A stretch of 64,000 bases of DNA, from NCBI GenBank assembly GCA_030762935.1, contig CM060890.1:151934129-151998128 (forward strand), written 5' to 3'. The stretch comes from Hymenopus coronatus (taxonomy: Eukaryota; Arthropoda; Insecta; Mantodea; Hymenopodidae). The notes under the pieces were generated by a model. The model searched no databases, had not been told where the DNA came from, and saw only the letters and a program-made list of their open reading frames with translations. Shown here piece by piece: positions 21,897-33,489 of this stretch (positions are counted from its first letter, which is position 1; each line of letters starts with the position of its first letter). The position numbers and the translations under genes were made by a program.

Positions 21897-22700
21897 ACTA
21901 AATACAGATGATAATAGAAGCTTATTATTTTTCCACAGATAGCGAAAATAGCTCCACCGGACGGCACCCCGACCCCATCTATTTGTCGCAGAGCAAACTA
22001 CTAAAAGCACAGAACTTGATCTATACTATATAACTAGAGATGGATAAAAAGCAGGCAGACTTGAGAACAGTATGGTACGAGGATGAGACCATGAAAACTA
22101 CTGTCCACCCGTCGCGACTTACACAAGTACTATAAGTAAGCGCTCCGTTTAGTTATAGCAATAGTCTTTTTGCTGCAGCGAGCATGTCATCACATTCTCT
22201 TCTAACAACTCAAAACATAATTAACCTGCGAACCACTTGAAAGTAAAATCGGTAGAGGTACTAGATTCTTCTTCTGACATTTTCGTGTTGGATACCCTTT
22301 AAAATGTACACATACACCGACCCGCTCCAATTCAACACTTACTGATATATCACGAAACGTTTAACACAACACGCTCCACAAGATAGCTCTACAAGTACTA
22401 CTTGTATCACTTGATTGTGTTTAGACGTCAAATGAATCAATATTTTGTTAGAGACAGTCAAACGTCTAAACACATATTTACTTTATTACAAGTAACCAAA
22501 ACTAAAAGCGTTCGTAGAAATTGAAATACCAGTGCTAGAAACACGAGGTTTTCGCCAATATGCGCACAAGAGTGATCTCTCTTCACACAACTGCAGCTTT
22601 TCCGCGCGTATGTAATATTTCAATTACTTCACTCCAAACAAGCGAGAGCCAGAGTGGGAAATAAGTGACACCCTGGTGAAGTAAATAGTCTGACAGACAA
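21897..22700. other. unassigned spacer
   Basis: No supported gene. A plus-strand TTTTTCCACAG near 21935-21945 precedes a short GC-richer patch, but the following frame closes quickly. Otherwise nothing recognisable. Confidence 0.35.
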
Positions 22701-22716
22701 AATAAATGTGTCTTAC

Positions 22717-22950
22717 CTCACGGTCTGATGCACGTGCATATTCTGACAGATTAGGCGCCGCTGTATCGAGAGACAATTACTAACAGAGGTTTTTCTTCTC
22801 CCCGTTTCCAAATTGCCTCTAGGGCCTTCTACAAGCTTCTCTAAGCATGCGCTTACGCGTGGAGTGTGACAGAGTGCTGTTCTCCGAGCGAGTTTGTGAC
22901 ATTCAACTATTGCTGTTACTTTTGGAGGAAACATGTAATATAGCTGTTCT
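22717..22950 (-). other. possible 5' exon or promoter-proximal segment
   Basis: A GC-richer patch with several CpG sites (ACGCGTAAGCGCATGC near 22845-22858). On the minus strand it ends at a donor-like GTGAG/GTAAGAC (22717/22716). Just before the donor lies the perfect 12-bp palindrome ATGCACGTGCAT, which contains a CACGTG E-box core. A 73-codon minus-strand frame (22713-22934) crosses the donor but has no recognisable domain. An ATG in the palindrome would reach the donor in phase 2, which does not fit the phase-0 start of the exon at 16551. A 5' untranslated exon of the NWD-like gene, or an unrelated promoter, is possible; chance is not excluded. Confidence 0.25.
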
Positions 22951-23147
22951 ACAAGAGTTCAGTTCAATTAAAATGAAGTTGAATAGCTTTCGTAAAGCTT
23001 ATTAGTCACGGTATAGGGTGAAGGGAAACTCGTCTGAATATAACAATCAGATATTACTTTCTCAAGGATAGATAGGTAATAATTCAATACCGGCATTTTA
23101 CCGGAAATACACGTTTTAATGTTTTAGAGTAAAAAAAACTAAAAGTT

Positions 23148-23167
23148 CGCGCGCGCGCGCGCGTGTG
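23148..23167. repeat. GC dinucleotide microsatellite inside PER
   Basis: About eight GC dinucleotides followed by GTGTGT, in the PER internal tract. GC dinucleotide runs are uncommon in animal genomes. Confidence 0.9.
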
Positions 23168-24012
23168 TATATCACAGTGTCTGTGAACAATATAATTAAA
23201 AATCTGATGTATTCCACTCACATGGCTTTCTCCACATATCTGCAAAAAAATATATATATTATTAAAAAGCTTATGTTTCTATTTACTTCATGCTAATCGA
23301 TAAAAATTAACAGAACTGATCTTATTACTTGCTTCCATGTAAGCAGAAGCGAAATAAGGAATAGGTTAAAGTGATAGTCAAAAGCTGGTTGCTATGTGAC
23401 GGAAGTTCCTTTGTTTGTATGGACAGAAGTGGAGAAAGTCCTGTATGAGAAAATTATAAGTTTTTAAAACTGATACCAAAACAAGCAATATCTAAAAAAC
23501 AATCAACTCCATGAAAAAAAATATATATAACATAAATTGTGTGTTTTAACGTGCTCTACATTTTTTGTGTGGTAAACTTTTGTCCATCTCTTACGGTTTA
23601 GCAGTTATACAAATTATCGTAAAATTCATCCAGAATAAAGAGGTCTTCAGAACCTATTCCCAGAAATTACAAGATATACATTTTATTTGTTAGGTAAATA
23701 TCTTTAATATACGATATTTTAATGAAAAATTTTAGAGCCATTTTTGAAAAAATCAAATGTTTCGAAAAAAGTTGCATGTAAAAGGTAGTTGGGGGTGGGG
23801 GGATTTTCTTGAAAATCTTCGTGTCGCATCCTTGGAAGATACCAAACTTAAATACCAAGTTTGAGATGTACTGTCCACAGACACACATACACATACACAA
23901 AGACAGACAGACACATGGACACTTCTAAAAATGCTTGTTTTTATTCAGGGGGTCTCAAAACATATATTTCCAATGAAATCCCGATATCGAATTTTTGGGT
24001 GCATTACAATTT

Positions 24013-24490
24013 TGCTCTGGGGTAGCAGTGGGGAAGCCAATCAAGTATTTTTGCTCTCAGAATAATAAAAAATTGTAATTCTCGCCAACATTGTGCACTT
24101 ATTTTTAAAGAATTTAGAATTTTAACTGTGGCATCTTTATGTGTATTCTGCATGCTTGAATTTTATTCATCTCCAAAAAACCGATGAGTTACTTTTTTTT
24201 TGATAATATAACCATTATACAAGGTGTAGAAATAATATGGTACCTCCTAAACTTCGGTTACAGAAATCTCTTAACTCTCATCTCTAGCTTGGAGTGAAAT
24301 TTTATAACAAACTACCTTTAAATATACGACAAATTTTAAGTGTAAATTCTTTTAAAATTAGTTTAAAAATAGAATTAAGGAACTTAATTTTAACAACATA
24401 CAAAAAAATTTAAATATTGATGCATTTTTGACTTGCTGACGAAACTTATTGCATTGTATGTATGCCAAATGGTGGAATAAATTATCATCA
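24013..24490 (+). mobile_element. 5'-truncated LINE, 3' end only
   Basis: A 478-bp insertion that splits the PER sequence GCATTACAA/TACCTTCTC. At 24288-24413 the plus strand encodes GVKFYNKLPLNIRQ then SVNSFKISLKIELRNLIL before a stop. The LYNKLP...IR...F...LK pattern is typical of the extreme C-terminus of CR1/Jockey-like LINE ORF2 proteins, by recall. It is preceded by an in-frame stop and so is dead. The insert ends with a short ATCATCATC tail, as in several LINE clades. Confidence 0.6.
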
Positions 24491-24539
24491 TCAATACCTT
24501 CTCTATAGGCAATGTACATAGTACGTGTAGAGAAACTAA

Positions 24540-24738
24540 AAAATGAATAACCGTTTAAATGCTAAAGCTGATAATTAAGTTTAACATCTTCAGGGTTGCA
24601 ACATCAAACATTTCCCAGTACAAACTATCCCTTACATAGACAATTTTCTTGGAATAACCTCTTCATTCTGGATGACTTTTGCATAACTGGAAAACCTTAA
24701 CAGATAGACACAAACTTACTGTACAACAAATTTACATC
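24540..24738 (+). repeat. PER internal fragment
   Basis: Forward, diverged and deleted. Landmarks are AATAACCGTTTAAATGC, CCCTTACATAGACAATTTTC and AACCTTAACAGATAGACAC. It sits between two reverse copies. Confidence 0.65.
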
Positions 24739-25630
24739 TTCTTAAAAATCTGATGTGTTACACTCACATGACTTTCTATAGCTGCTCTACAAACCTCCTA
24801 CAAAAGATTATTCTTCTTTCTACACAATGCTAATCGAGATAAATATTAGCAGAATGTTCTTATTACTTAGTTCCTAATAAGTAGGAGAGAATAAGGAAAT
24901 GCGCTAGGCTAAAGTGATTGTCAAATGTTTTAAAACCTGTCGTTATGCGATTGTCATTACAAATAACTTCTTTGTTTGGCCAGGAGTAGAACAAACGAAA
25001 AACGGTCACTTCCTGTCTGAGAAAAGTTTAAGTACTTCACAATTGAAACCAATAACAAGAAATATCTCAAAAACGGCTACCTCCAGAACAAAAACATAAA
25101 GGTCATAAGTTGTGTGTTTTGACGTGATGTACATTGTTTGTGGAGTGAGTTTTTTCCTATCTCTTACGGTTTAGCAGTTGAGCAAATTCATCCAGAATAA
25201 AGAGCTCTTCAGAGGCTATTCCCCAAAATGTCGAGATATACATTTTATTTCGGACATAAATAGTTTTAATATACGGGATTTAAATCAAAATCGTTAGTGC
25301 CATTTTAAAGAAAATCAACATTTCCGAAATTTTTCCATGTGAAGAGTAGTTTATGGTAAGGGGATTTTTTTTTTTTAAATCTTCGTGTCGCATCCTTGGA
25401 AGATACTAAACCTAAATACCGAGTATGGTATTTAACGGTCTTTTCGTTTTGGGGCTATGCTGTCCACAGACACACACACACGGACCTTTTTGTAAAAATG
25501 ATTTTTTTCGGAATCACGGGATCTCAAAACATATATTTCTACTGAAATCTAGATATCGAATTTTTGGGTGCATTACAAAACATTCTCTATCCCTATGTAC
25601 ATTGTACATATTGGGCTAGAGATAATAAAC
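24739..25630 (-). repeat. PER subfamily B, near-complete copy
   Basis: Starts AAAAATCTGATGTGTTACAC and ends near GGGCTAGAGATAATAAAC with a degraded palindrome (25585-25615). Carries the subfamily B markers TTATGCGATTGTCATTACAA and AGGAGTAGAACAAACGAAAA. Confidence 0.85.
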
Positions 25631-25647
25631 ATTTAATATACACTTTT

Positions 25648-25745
25648 TACTTTCTATACACGTACTATGTACATAGTGTATAGAGAAGGTTTTGTATTCC
25701 ACCCAAAAATTCGATACCGAGATTTCACCGGAAATATGATATTCT
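25648..25745 (+). repeat. PER 5' end truncated by the ATT array
   Basis: Intact terminal palindrome (TTTCTATACACGTACTATGT onward) and the CGAGATTTCACCGGAAATAT block, after which the sequence passes directly into ATT repeats at about 25746. Confidence 0.9.
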
Positions 25746-26736
25746 TTTTAATGTTATTATTACAGTCACTTCTATTGCTGTTATTATTATTTATTATAAT
25801 TACTGTTATTATTACTGTTATTAATATTATTACTATTATTTCTGTTATTATTATCACTGTTATTATCACTCTTATTATTACTGTTCTTATTATTACTGTT
25901 ATTATTACTGTTATATTATCACTGTTATTATTAATGTTATTATTACTGTTATATTATCACTGTTATTATTATTACTGTTATTATTATCACTGTTATTATT
26001 ATTACTGTTATATTATCATTGTTATTATTATTACTGTTATTATTACTGTTATATTATCACTGTTATTATTACTGTTATTATTACTGTTATACTATCACTG
26101 TTATTATTATTACTGTTATTATCACTGTTATTATTAATGTTCTTATTATTACTGTTATTGTTAAAATTATTATTATTATTACTGTGATTATTCCTATTAT
26201 TATTTCTGATATACTATTACTGCTTTTATTATTATTGTTATTATTACTGTAATTATTACTGCTATTATTATTACTGTAATTATTACTGTGATTATTACTG
26301 TAATTATTAGTGTAATTATTACTGTTATTATTATTGTTATTATTGCCATTATTATCATTACTGTAATTATTACTGTTATATTATTACTGATATTATTACT
26401 GTTATATTATTACTGTTATTATAACTGTTATATTATCACTGTTATTTATTACTGTTATATTATTATTGCTATTATTACTGTAATTATTACATTTATATTA
26501 TTACTGTTATATTATCACTGTTATTATTACTGTTATAATTACTGTTATATTATTACTGCTATATTATTACTGTTTTTATTACTGTTATCTTATTACTGTT
26601 ATTACTGTTATATTATTACTGTAACTATTATGGTAATATTATTACTGCTGCTATTACTGTTAATATTACTGTTATTATTATTACTGTTATTATTATTACT
26701 GTTATTATTACTGTTATTATCATTATTATTATTACA

Positions 26737-26778
<42 letters not shown>

Positions 26779-29029
26779 TTATTACTATTACTACTAAAAT
26801 TTTTACTGTTATTATTACTGTTGTTATTATTACTGTTATTATTCTTATTACTGTTATTATTGCTGTTATTATTACCGTTATATTATTACTGTTATTAATA
26901 CTGTTATATTATAACTGTTATTATTACTGTACATTATTATTGTTATTATTATTACTCTTATATTATTACTGATATTGTTACTGTTATTAAAACTGTTATA
27001 TTCTGACTATTATTATTACTGTTATATTATCACTGTTATTATTACTGGTATATTATTACTGTTATTATTACTGTTATATTATCACTGTTATTATTACCTT
27101 TATATTATTTCTGTTATTATTACTGTTATAGTATCACTGTTATTATTACTGTTATATTATAACTGTTTTTATTACAGTTATATTATCACTGTTATTATTA
27201 ATGTAATTATTACAGCTATATTATTACTGTTATATTATCACTCTTATTATTACTGTTATATTATCACTCTTATTATTACTGTTATTTTATTATTGTTATT
27301 ATTACTGTTATATTATTACTGTTATATTATCACTGTTATTATCACTGTTATTATTACCGTTACATTATTGCAGTTCTTGTTACTGTTTAATTATCACTGT
27401 TATTATTACTGCTATATTATAACTGTTTTTATTACTGTTATATTATCACTGTTATTATTAATGTAATTATTACTGATATATTATTACTGTTATAGTATTA
27501 CTGTTAAGTTACTACTGTTGTTATTACTGTGATTATTATTGTTATCATTATTTTATTTTATTTCTGTTATCACTGTTATATTATTAATGTTATTATTACT
27601 GTTATTAATATGTCTGTTATTATTATTTTTATTATTAGTATTACTTTTTTGTTATTAATGTTCATATTACTGTTATTATTATTATTTTATTACTATTACT
27701 ACTAATATTTTTAATCTTATTATTATTACTGTTATTGTTACTGTTGTTATCACTGTTATTATTAATGATATTATTATTACTGTTACTATTACCGTTATTA
27801 TTACTGTTGTTATTACTGTTACTATTATAATTATTATTATTATTATTGCTGTTAATTATTAGTGTTATTATTACTGTTATTATTGCTGTTATTATTACTG
27901 CTGTTATTATTAGTGTAATTAGTATTACTGTTATTGCTGTTATTATTAATGTTATTATTATTAATGCTATTATTATTAATGTTATTATTATTAATGTTAT
28001 TATTATTACTGTTAATATTACTGTAGTTATTATTACTGTTATTGCTGTTATGATACTGTTATTGCTGTTGTTATTATTGCTGTTATTGCTGTTGTTATTA
28101 TTAATGTTATTATTGCTGTTCTTATTACTGTAATTATTATTACTGTTATTGCTGCTATTATTAGTAATGTTATTATTATAAATGTTATTATAACCGTTTT
28201 TGTTGATATTATTATTAATGTTATTATTGCTGTTATTATTACTGTAATTAGTATTACTGTTATTGCTGTTATTATTAATGTTATTATTATTAATGTTATT
28301 ATTATTATTACTGTTAATATTACTGTAGTTATTATTACTGTTATTGCTGTTATGATACTGTTATTGCTGTTGTTATTATTACTGCTATTATTATTAATGT
28401 TATTATTGCTGTTATGATTACTGTAATTATTATTACTGTTACTGCTGTTATGATACTGTTATTGCTGGTGTTTTTATTGCTGTTATTATTAATGTTATTA
28501 TTGTTAATGTTATTATTATTACTGTTAATATTACTGTAGTTATTATTACTGTTATTGCTGTTATGATACTGTTATTGCTGGTGCTATTATTACTGTTATT
28601 ATTATTAATGTTATTATTGCTGTTATGATTACTGTAATTATTATTACTGTTAATGCTGTTATTATTATTATTAATGTTAGTATTATTATTATTACTATTA
28701 TTGCTGTTATTATTATTAATGTTATTATTAATGTTATTATTACTGTTATTATTATTATAGTTATTACTGTTATTATTATTATTTATGTTATCATTATAAA
28801 TGTTATTATTGCTGCTATTACTACTGTAATTATAATTTATGTTATTGCTGTCATTATTATTACTGTTTTTGCAGTAATTATTATTATTATACTGTTATTA
28901 TTATTAATGTTATTATTGCTGTTATTATTAGTATTATTTATACTATTATTACTGTTATTATTGATGTTATTATTGCTGTTATTATTAGTATTATTATTAT
29001 TATTATTACTATTATTACTGTTATTATTA

Positions 29030-29099
29030 TTAATACTGTTATTATTACTGTTATTATATTTCTGTTATTTCAACTGTTATTATTACTGTTATTATTACA

Positions 29100-29143
<44 letters not shown>

Positions 29144-29381
29144 TTTTATTATTATTACTGTTCTTGCTGTTATTATTATTACTATTATTATTATTAATGT
29201 TAATATTATTCATGTTATTATTAATGTTATTATTTTTAATGTTATTATTACTAATGTTTTTATTATTAATGTTCTTATTATTAATGCTATTATTGTTAAT
29301 GTTATTATTATTAATGTTATTATTATTAATGTTATTTCTGTTATTATTATTGTTATTGCTGTTATTATTGCTGTTATTATT

Positions 29382-29437
<56 letters not shown>

Positions 29438-29518
29438 TGTTATTATTATTAATACTGTTATTATTACTGTTATTATATTTCTGTTATTTCAACTGTTATT
29501 ATTACTGTTATTATTACA

Positions 29519-29550
<32 letters not shown>

Positions 29551-29760
29551 TACTTTTATTATTATTACTGTTCTTGCTGTTATTATTATTACTATTATTA
29601 TTATTAATGTTAATATTATTCATGTTATTATTAATGTTATTATTTTTAATGTTATTATTACTAATGTTTTTATTATTAATGTTCTTATTATTAATGCTAT
29701 TATTGTTAATGTTATTATTATTAATGTTATTATTATTAATGTTATTTCTGTTGTTATTAC
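29030..29760. repeat. internal direct duplication of about 410-420 bp in the ATT array
   Basis: A distinctive string of interruptions (TATATTTCTGTTATTTCAAC, then TTCTTGCTG, then ATTCATG) occurs at 29058, 29161 and 29209, and again at 29476, 29571 and 29619. The two copies differ mainly in the lengths of their pure ATT runs. Confidence 0.85.
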
Positions 29761-29781
29761 TGTTATTGCTGTTATTATTAC

Positions 29782-29826
<45 letters not shown>

Positions 29827-30119
29827 TGTTATAACTGTTATTATTATTATTTATATTATTATTATTATTACTTTTATTATTATTACTGTTATTGCTGTTA
29901 TTATTACTATTATTGCTGTTATTATTATTACTGTTATTGCTTATTATTATTAATGTTATTATTAATGCTAATATTATTAATGTTATTATTATTAATGTTA
30001 TTGTTATTAAAGTTTTATTATTAATGTTATTATTATTAATGTTATTTCTGTTATTGCTGTTATTATTACTGTTATTGCTGTTATTATTACTGTTATTTCT
30101 GTTATTATTACTGTTATTA

Positions 30120-30900
30120 TTACTGTTATTGCTGGTATTATTACTGTTATTGCTGTTATTATTACTGTTATTGCTGTTATTATTACTGTTATTGCTGTTA
30201 TTATTACTGTTATTTCTGTTATTATTACTGTTATTGCTGGTATTATTACTGTTATTGCTGTTATTATTACTGTTATTGCTGTTATTATTACTGTTATTTC
30301 TGTTATTATTACTGTTATTATTACTGTTATTGCTGGTATTATTACTGTTATTGCTGTTATTATTACTGTTATTTCTGTTATTATTACTGTTATTATTACT
30401 GTTATTGCTGGTATTATTACTGTTATTGCTGTTATTATTACTGTTATTGCTGTTATTATTACTGTTATTTCTGTTATTATTACTGTTATTGCTGTTATTA
30501 TTACTGTTATTTTTGTTATTATTACTGTTATTATATACTGTTATTGCTGGTATTATTACTGTTATTGCTGTTATTATTACTGTTATTGCTGTTACTATTA
30601 CTGTTATTTCTGTTATTATTACTGTTATTATTACTGTTATTGCTGGTATTATTACTGTTATTGCTGTTATTATTACTGTTATTGCTGTTATTATTACTGT
30701 TATTTCTGTTATTATTACTGTTATTGCTGTTATTATTACTGCTATTTCTGATATTATTACTGTTATTATTACTGTTATTGCTGGTATTATTACTGTTATT
30801 GCTGTTATTATTACTGTTATTGCTGTTATTATTACTGTTATTTCTGTTATTATTACTGTTATTATTACTGTTATTGCTGGTATTATTACTGTTATTGCTG
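30120..30900. repeat. GCTGG-marked higher-order block in the ATT array
   Basis: The marker GCTGGTATTATTACTG recurs at 30131, 30236, 30332, 30407, 30546, 30642, 30780 and 30876. The commonest spacing is 96 bp, and other intervals are close to multiples of three. GCTGTT, TTCTGTT and ATTACTG sub-units fill the intervals. Confidence 0.85.
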
Positions 30901-31726
30901 TTATTATTACTGTTATTGTTACTGTTATTACTAATGTTATTACTACTGTTATTGTTATTGTTATTGTTACTGTTATTGTTACTGTTATTGTTACTGTTAT
31001 TACTACTGTTATTACTACTGTTATTACTACTGTTATTATTACTGTTATTACTAATGTTATTATTACTGTTATTACTAATGTTATTATTACTGTTATTATT
31101 ACCGTAATTATTACTGTTATTACTAATGTTATTATTACTGTTATTATTACTGTTATTATTACTCTTATTACTAATGTTATTATTACTGATATTATTACTG
31201 TTAATACTAGTGTTATTATTACTGTTATTATTATTTTGTTATTGTTACTGTAATTATTACTGTTATTGCTATTAATGTTCTTATTACTATTATTACTGTT
31301 ATTTTTATTACTGTAATTATTACTCATATTATTACTGTTTTATTACTGTTATTATTACTTTCATTATTAGTGTTATTATTAGTGTTATATAACTAATATT
31401 ATTACTGTTATTATTACTGTTATTATTACTGTTATTATTACTGATATTATTACTGTTATTATTACTGTTATTATTACTGTTATTATTACTGATATTATTA
31501 CTCTTATTATTACTGTTATATTACTATTATTACTACTGTTATATTATTACTGTAATTATTACTGTTATTATTATTTTGTTATTATTACTGTAATTAGTAC
31601 TGTTATTGTTATTAATGTTCTTATTAGTATTATTACTGTTATTTTCATTACTGTAATTATTACTGTTATTATTATTATTATTATTATTATCATTGTTGTT
31701 ATTACGGTTATTATTAATTTTTTTTT

Positions 31727-31747
31727 CTTCTTCTTCTTCTTCTTCTT
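31727..31747. repeat. TTC microsatellite, possible retroelement tail
   Basis: Seven TTC trimers next to a poly-T run; on the minus strand this reads AAG repeats following CATTACAATAAG. Confidence 0.9.
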
Positions 31748-31988
31748 ATTGTAATGTTTATAGTGTCGTGAAATTTTTTATTAAGATTTTGTTTTAGTAG
31801 GTACATGATACAGTTTGATAAAGAAGGATGAAGTGAAGTAAAGTTTGAAGCGTGAGGTAAAGCAACAGTTATTCTTATCGACATAAGCGACGTCATTCCC
31901 GGGAGCCACTCGTTACGGCGAGTACACAGTCGATATTCAATATTCTGGACGTAACACACACACATATCTGCAGGGTGATTCACAACAT
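31748..31988 (-). mobile_element. possible 3' end of a non-LTR retroelement
   Basis: A unique-looking 240-bp segment between the ATT array and a PER copy. On the minus strand it encodes a frame (RRNEWLPGMTSLMSIRITVA, then LPHASNFTSLHPSLSN), followed by AATAAAAAATTTC and an AAG-repeat/poly-A-like tail. The tail and truncated layout resemble a LINE or SINE 3' end. I do not recognise the protein. Confidence 0.3.
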
Positions 31989-31989
31989 T

Positions 31990-32896
31990 TTACTTTCTCT
32001 ACCAACTGTTGTACATGTACAATTATAAACAGTAATAACAGTATTTAATAGCTATTATATTCCATACCGAGATCTCACATAAAATACGCGTTGTGACTAC
32101 GCCTGAATACATGAAAAAACGTCCATATGCCTGTGTGTGTCGTTTGGTAGTATAACTCAGAAATTAAAAGTCCCTTAAATACCAAACTTAGTACTTACGG
32201 TAAGCATCTTACAAGGTTCCGACACGAAGATTTTGGAGAAAATCTGAGCAACAAAATCTACTTTTAAATGGAGGAGTTTTTCTAAATATTTAATTTTCTC
32301 AAAAATGGATCTATCAATTTTGATTAAAATACCGAATCTTATAGACATGTGCAAGACAAATAATATACATATCTTAGAATTTTTTAAGTGCTCTTCATTC
32401 AGATAACGTTTCCATATTTGGTAAGGCAAACACATAGGCATAGTCACAAAAAACTCATATGACTTTTTCTATTTTTTCACTATGCTAATGGACAGTTCTT
32501 GTAAGCAGAAGGCATTAGCTGCCGCTATACAACTCTCTTTCGATGGTAACCAGCAAAATGAAACACAGATGAGGACTTCATGTTTGAGAAGAGTTTAAGT
32601 ATTTTAAAATTAAAACCAATAACAGGAAATATCTCGAAAATCGAAGTAATCTTTATAATCTTTTTTTATACCAAATTTAAATTCAAATCGAACATTTTCT
32701 AAGGAGTCATCTTTTCGTGTTTGGGTTATGGTGCTCACACGCACAAACGGATATTTTTGTAAAAATTCTTTTTGGGGAGAGGGGGGAATCTGAGGAACCC
32801 AAACATATTTGCAGTGTAATATCGCTAGAAAAAACTTTGGGTGGTATAGAATATTTTCTGTGCCTACTATGTACATAGAACGTGTAGAGAACGCAA
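31990..32896. repeat. PER fold-back copy with equal arms
   Basis: A diverged forward half (31990 to about 32450, from TTTTACTTTCTCTACC) is followed at about 32450 by a reverse half (CTCATATGACTTTTTC to GTGTAGAGAACGC at 32896). The arms are about 450 bp each. They carry PER blocks in opposite order, so transcripts or single strands could fold back. Confidence 0.7.
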
Positions 32897-32899
32897 AAA

Positions 32900-33215
32900 T
32901 GTAGATCTCGTTGACGCATACAATTTATGTAATATACTTTTTTTAATAAACTAACCATTTCCCAAATATTCCTGCAATGCTTAGATTTTTCTCCAATGGG
33001 AAGTGGTTATTAATTTTTTTCATCCAGTTGATGGAGTTTCAATTGTATCACACATCGACCAGCTTTTGATTATCGTTTTAGCCTATGCTTATAAAATGTA
33101 ACAGAGTATTGTGACAATTTCCATTAATTTGTCCAAAGTAGAGAGAAAAATAAGCTTTCTAGAAATACTTTTTTGCTCAAAAGTTAAAGAAAATCATATG
33201 TGAAACAAAACCGAA
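32900..33215 (+). repeat. PER 3' fragment, old
   Basis: Forward, heavily diverged. Recognisable blocks are GATCTCGTTGACGCATACAA, CCAGCTTTTGATTATCG and AAAGAAAATCATATGTG. Confidence 0.55.
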
Positions 33216-33310
33216 TTAATAAGTTCCGTAGACATTCACTTGTTTCTTTTTGTATGGAAAGGGTAAAGACTTGAAATTACGTCCAATTGTTGAACACTTG
33301 ACTATCGCGT

Positions 33311-33452
33311 TCTCTCTCTTTAACCTGGTTGGTCATATCGGAACGACACTCAAACAATCTCGGGTCCATGCAGCTTTACGTTCGTCTTCTCAGGTAACAA
33401 CCTGACCGAGATTTCAACTCCGAACCACTTCCTACAGAGGTATCGCTAGTAA
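33311..33452 (-). repeat. SINE fragment, diverged
   Basis: Shares CTTTAACCTGGTTGGTCAT, ATCTCGGGTCCATG and ATTCGTCTTCTCAG-like blocks with the better-preserved minus-strand SINE at 60185-60470. The tRNA-like head is degraded (GAGATTTCAACTC in place of box B). Confidence 0.65.
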
Positions 33453-33489
33453 AATGTGTAATGTAAACGTTTGTCTCTAGTAACATGAA

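Larger units (their letters stand above)
23053..24535 (-). repeat. PER fold-back composite with nested LINE fragment
   Basis: A forward PER end (23053-23195, TTACTTTCTCAAGG onward) is followed at TTAAAAATCTGATG by a nearly complete reverse PER of subfamily A (23196 to the terminal GTGTAGAGAAACT at about 24535). The element therefore has inverted ends. The forward arm's GT tract has become GC8 plus GTGTGT (23148-23167). A LINE 3' fragment splits the reverse arm at 24013-24490. Confidence 0.8.
25746..31720. repeat. 6-kb ATT/ACTGTT compound tandem array
   Basis: Nearly all TTATTATTACTGTTATTATT-like sequence, made of ATT trimers interrupted at intervals by ACTGTT, GCTGTT, AATGTT or ATCACTGTT. 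Composition drifts along the array: TATATTATCACTG motifs predominate at 25.9-27.5 kb, AATGTTATTATT at 27.9-30.0 kb, and a regular GCTGGTATTATTACTG pattern at 30.1-30.9 kb. Because most units are multiples of three and stop-free in some frames, open frames of up to 612 codons appear on both strands. Their products are simple N/S, I/T/V or L runs and are not credible genes. Confidence 0.97.

Noticed and set aside
21930..22020. Plus-strand exon after TTTTTCCACAG
   Set aside because: The downstream frame closes within about 20 codons, there is no donor or homology, and the call rests on one weak acceptor.
29489..31327. 612-codon minus-strand open frame in the ATT array
   Set aside because: The product is only N/S and I/T/V repeats from AAT/AAC/AGT words. 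The opposite strand is equally open, and length follows from a stop-free period-three repeat.
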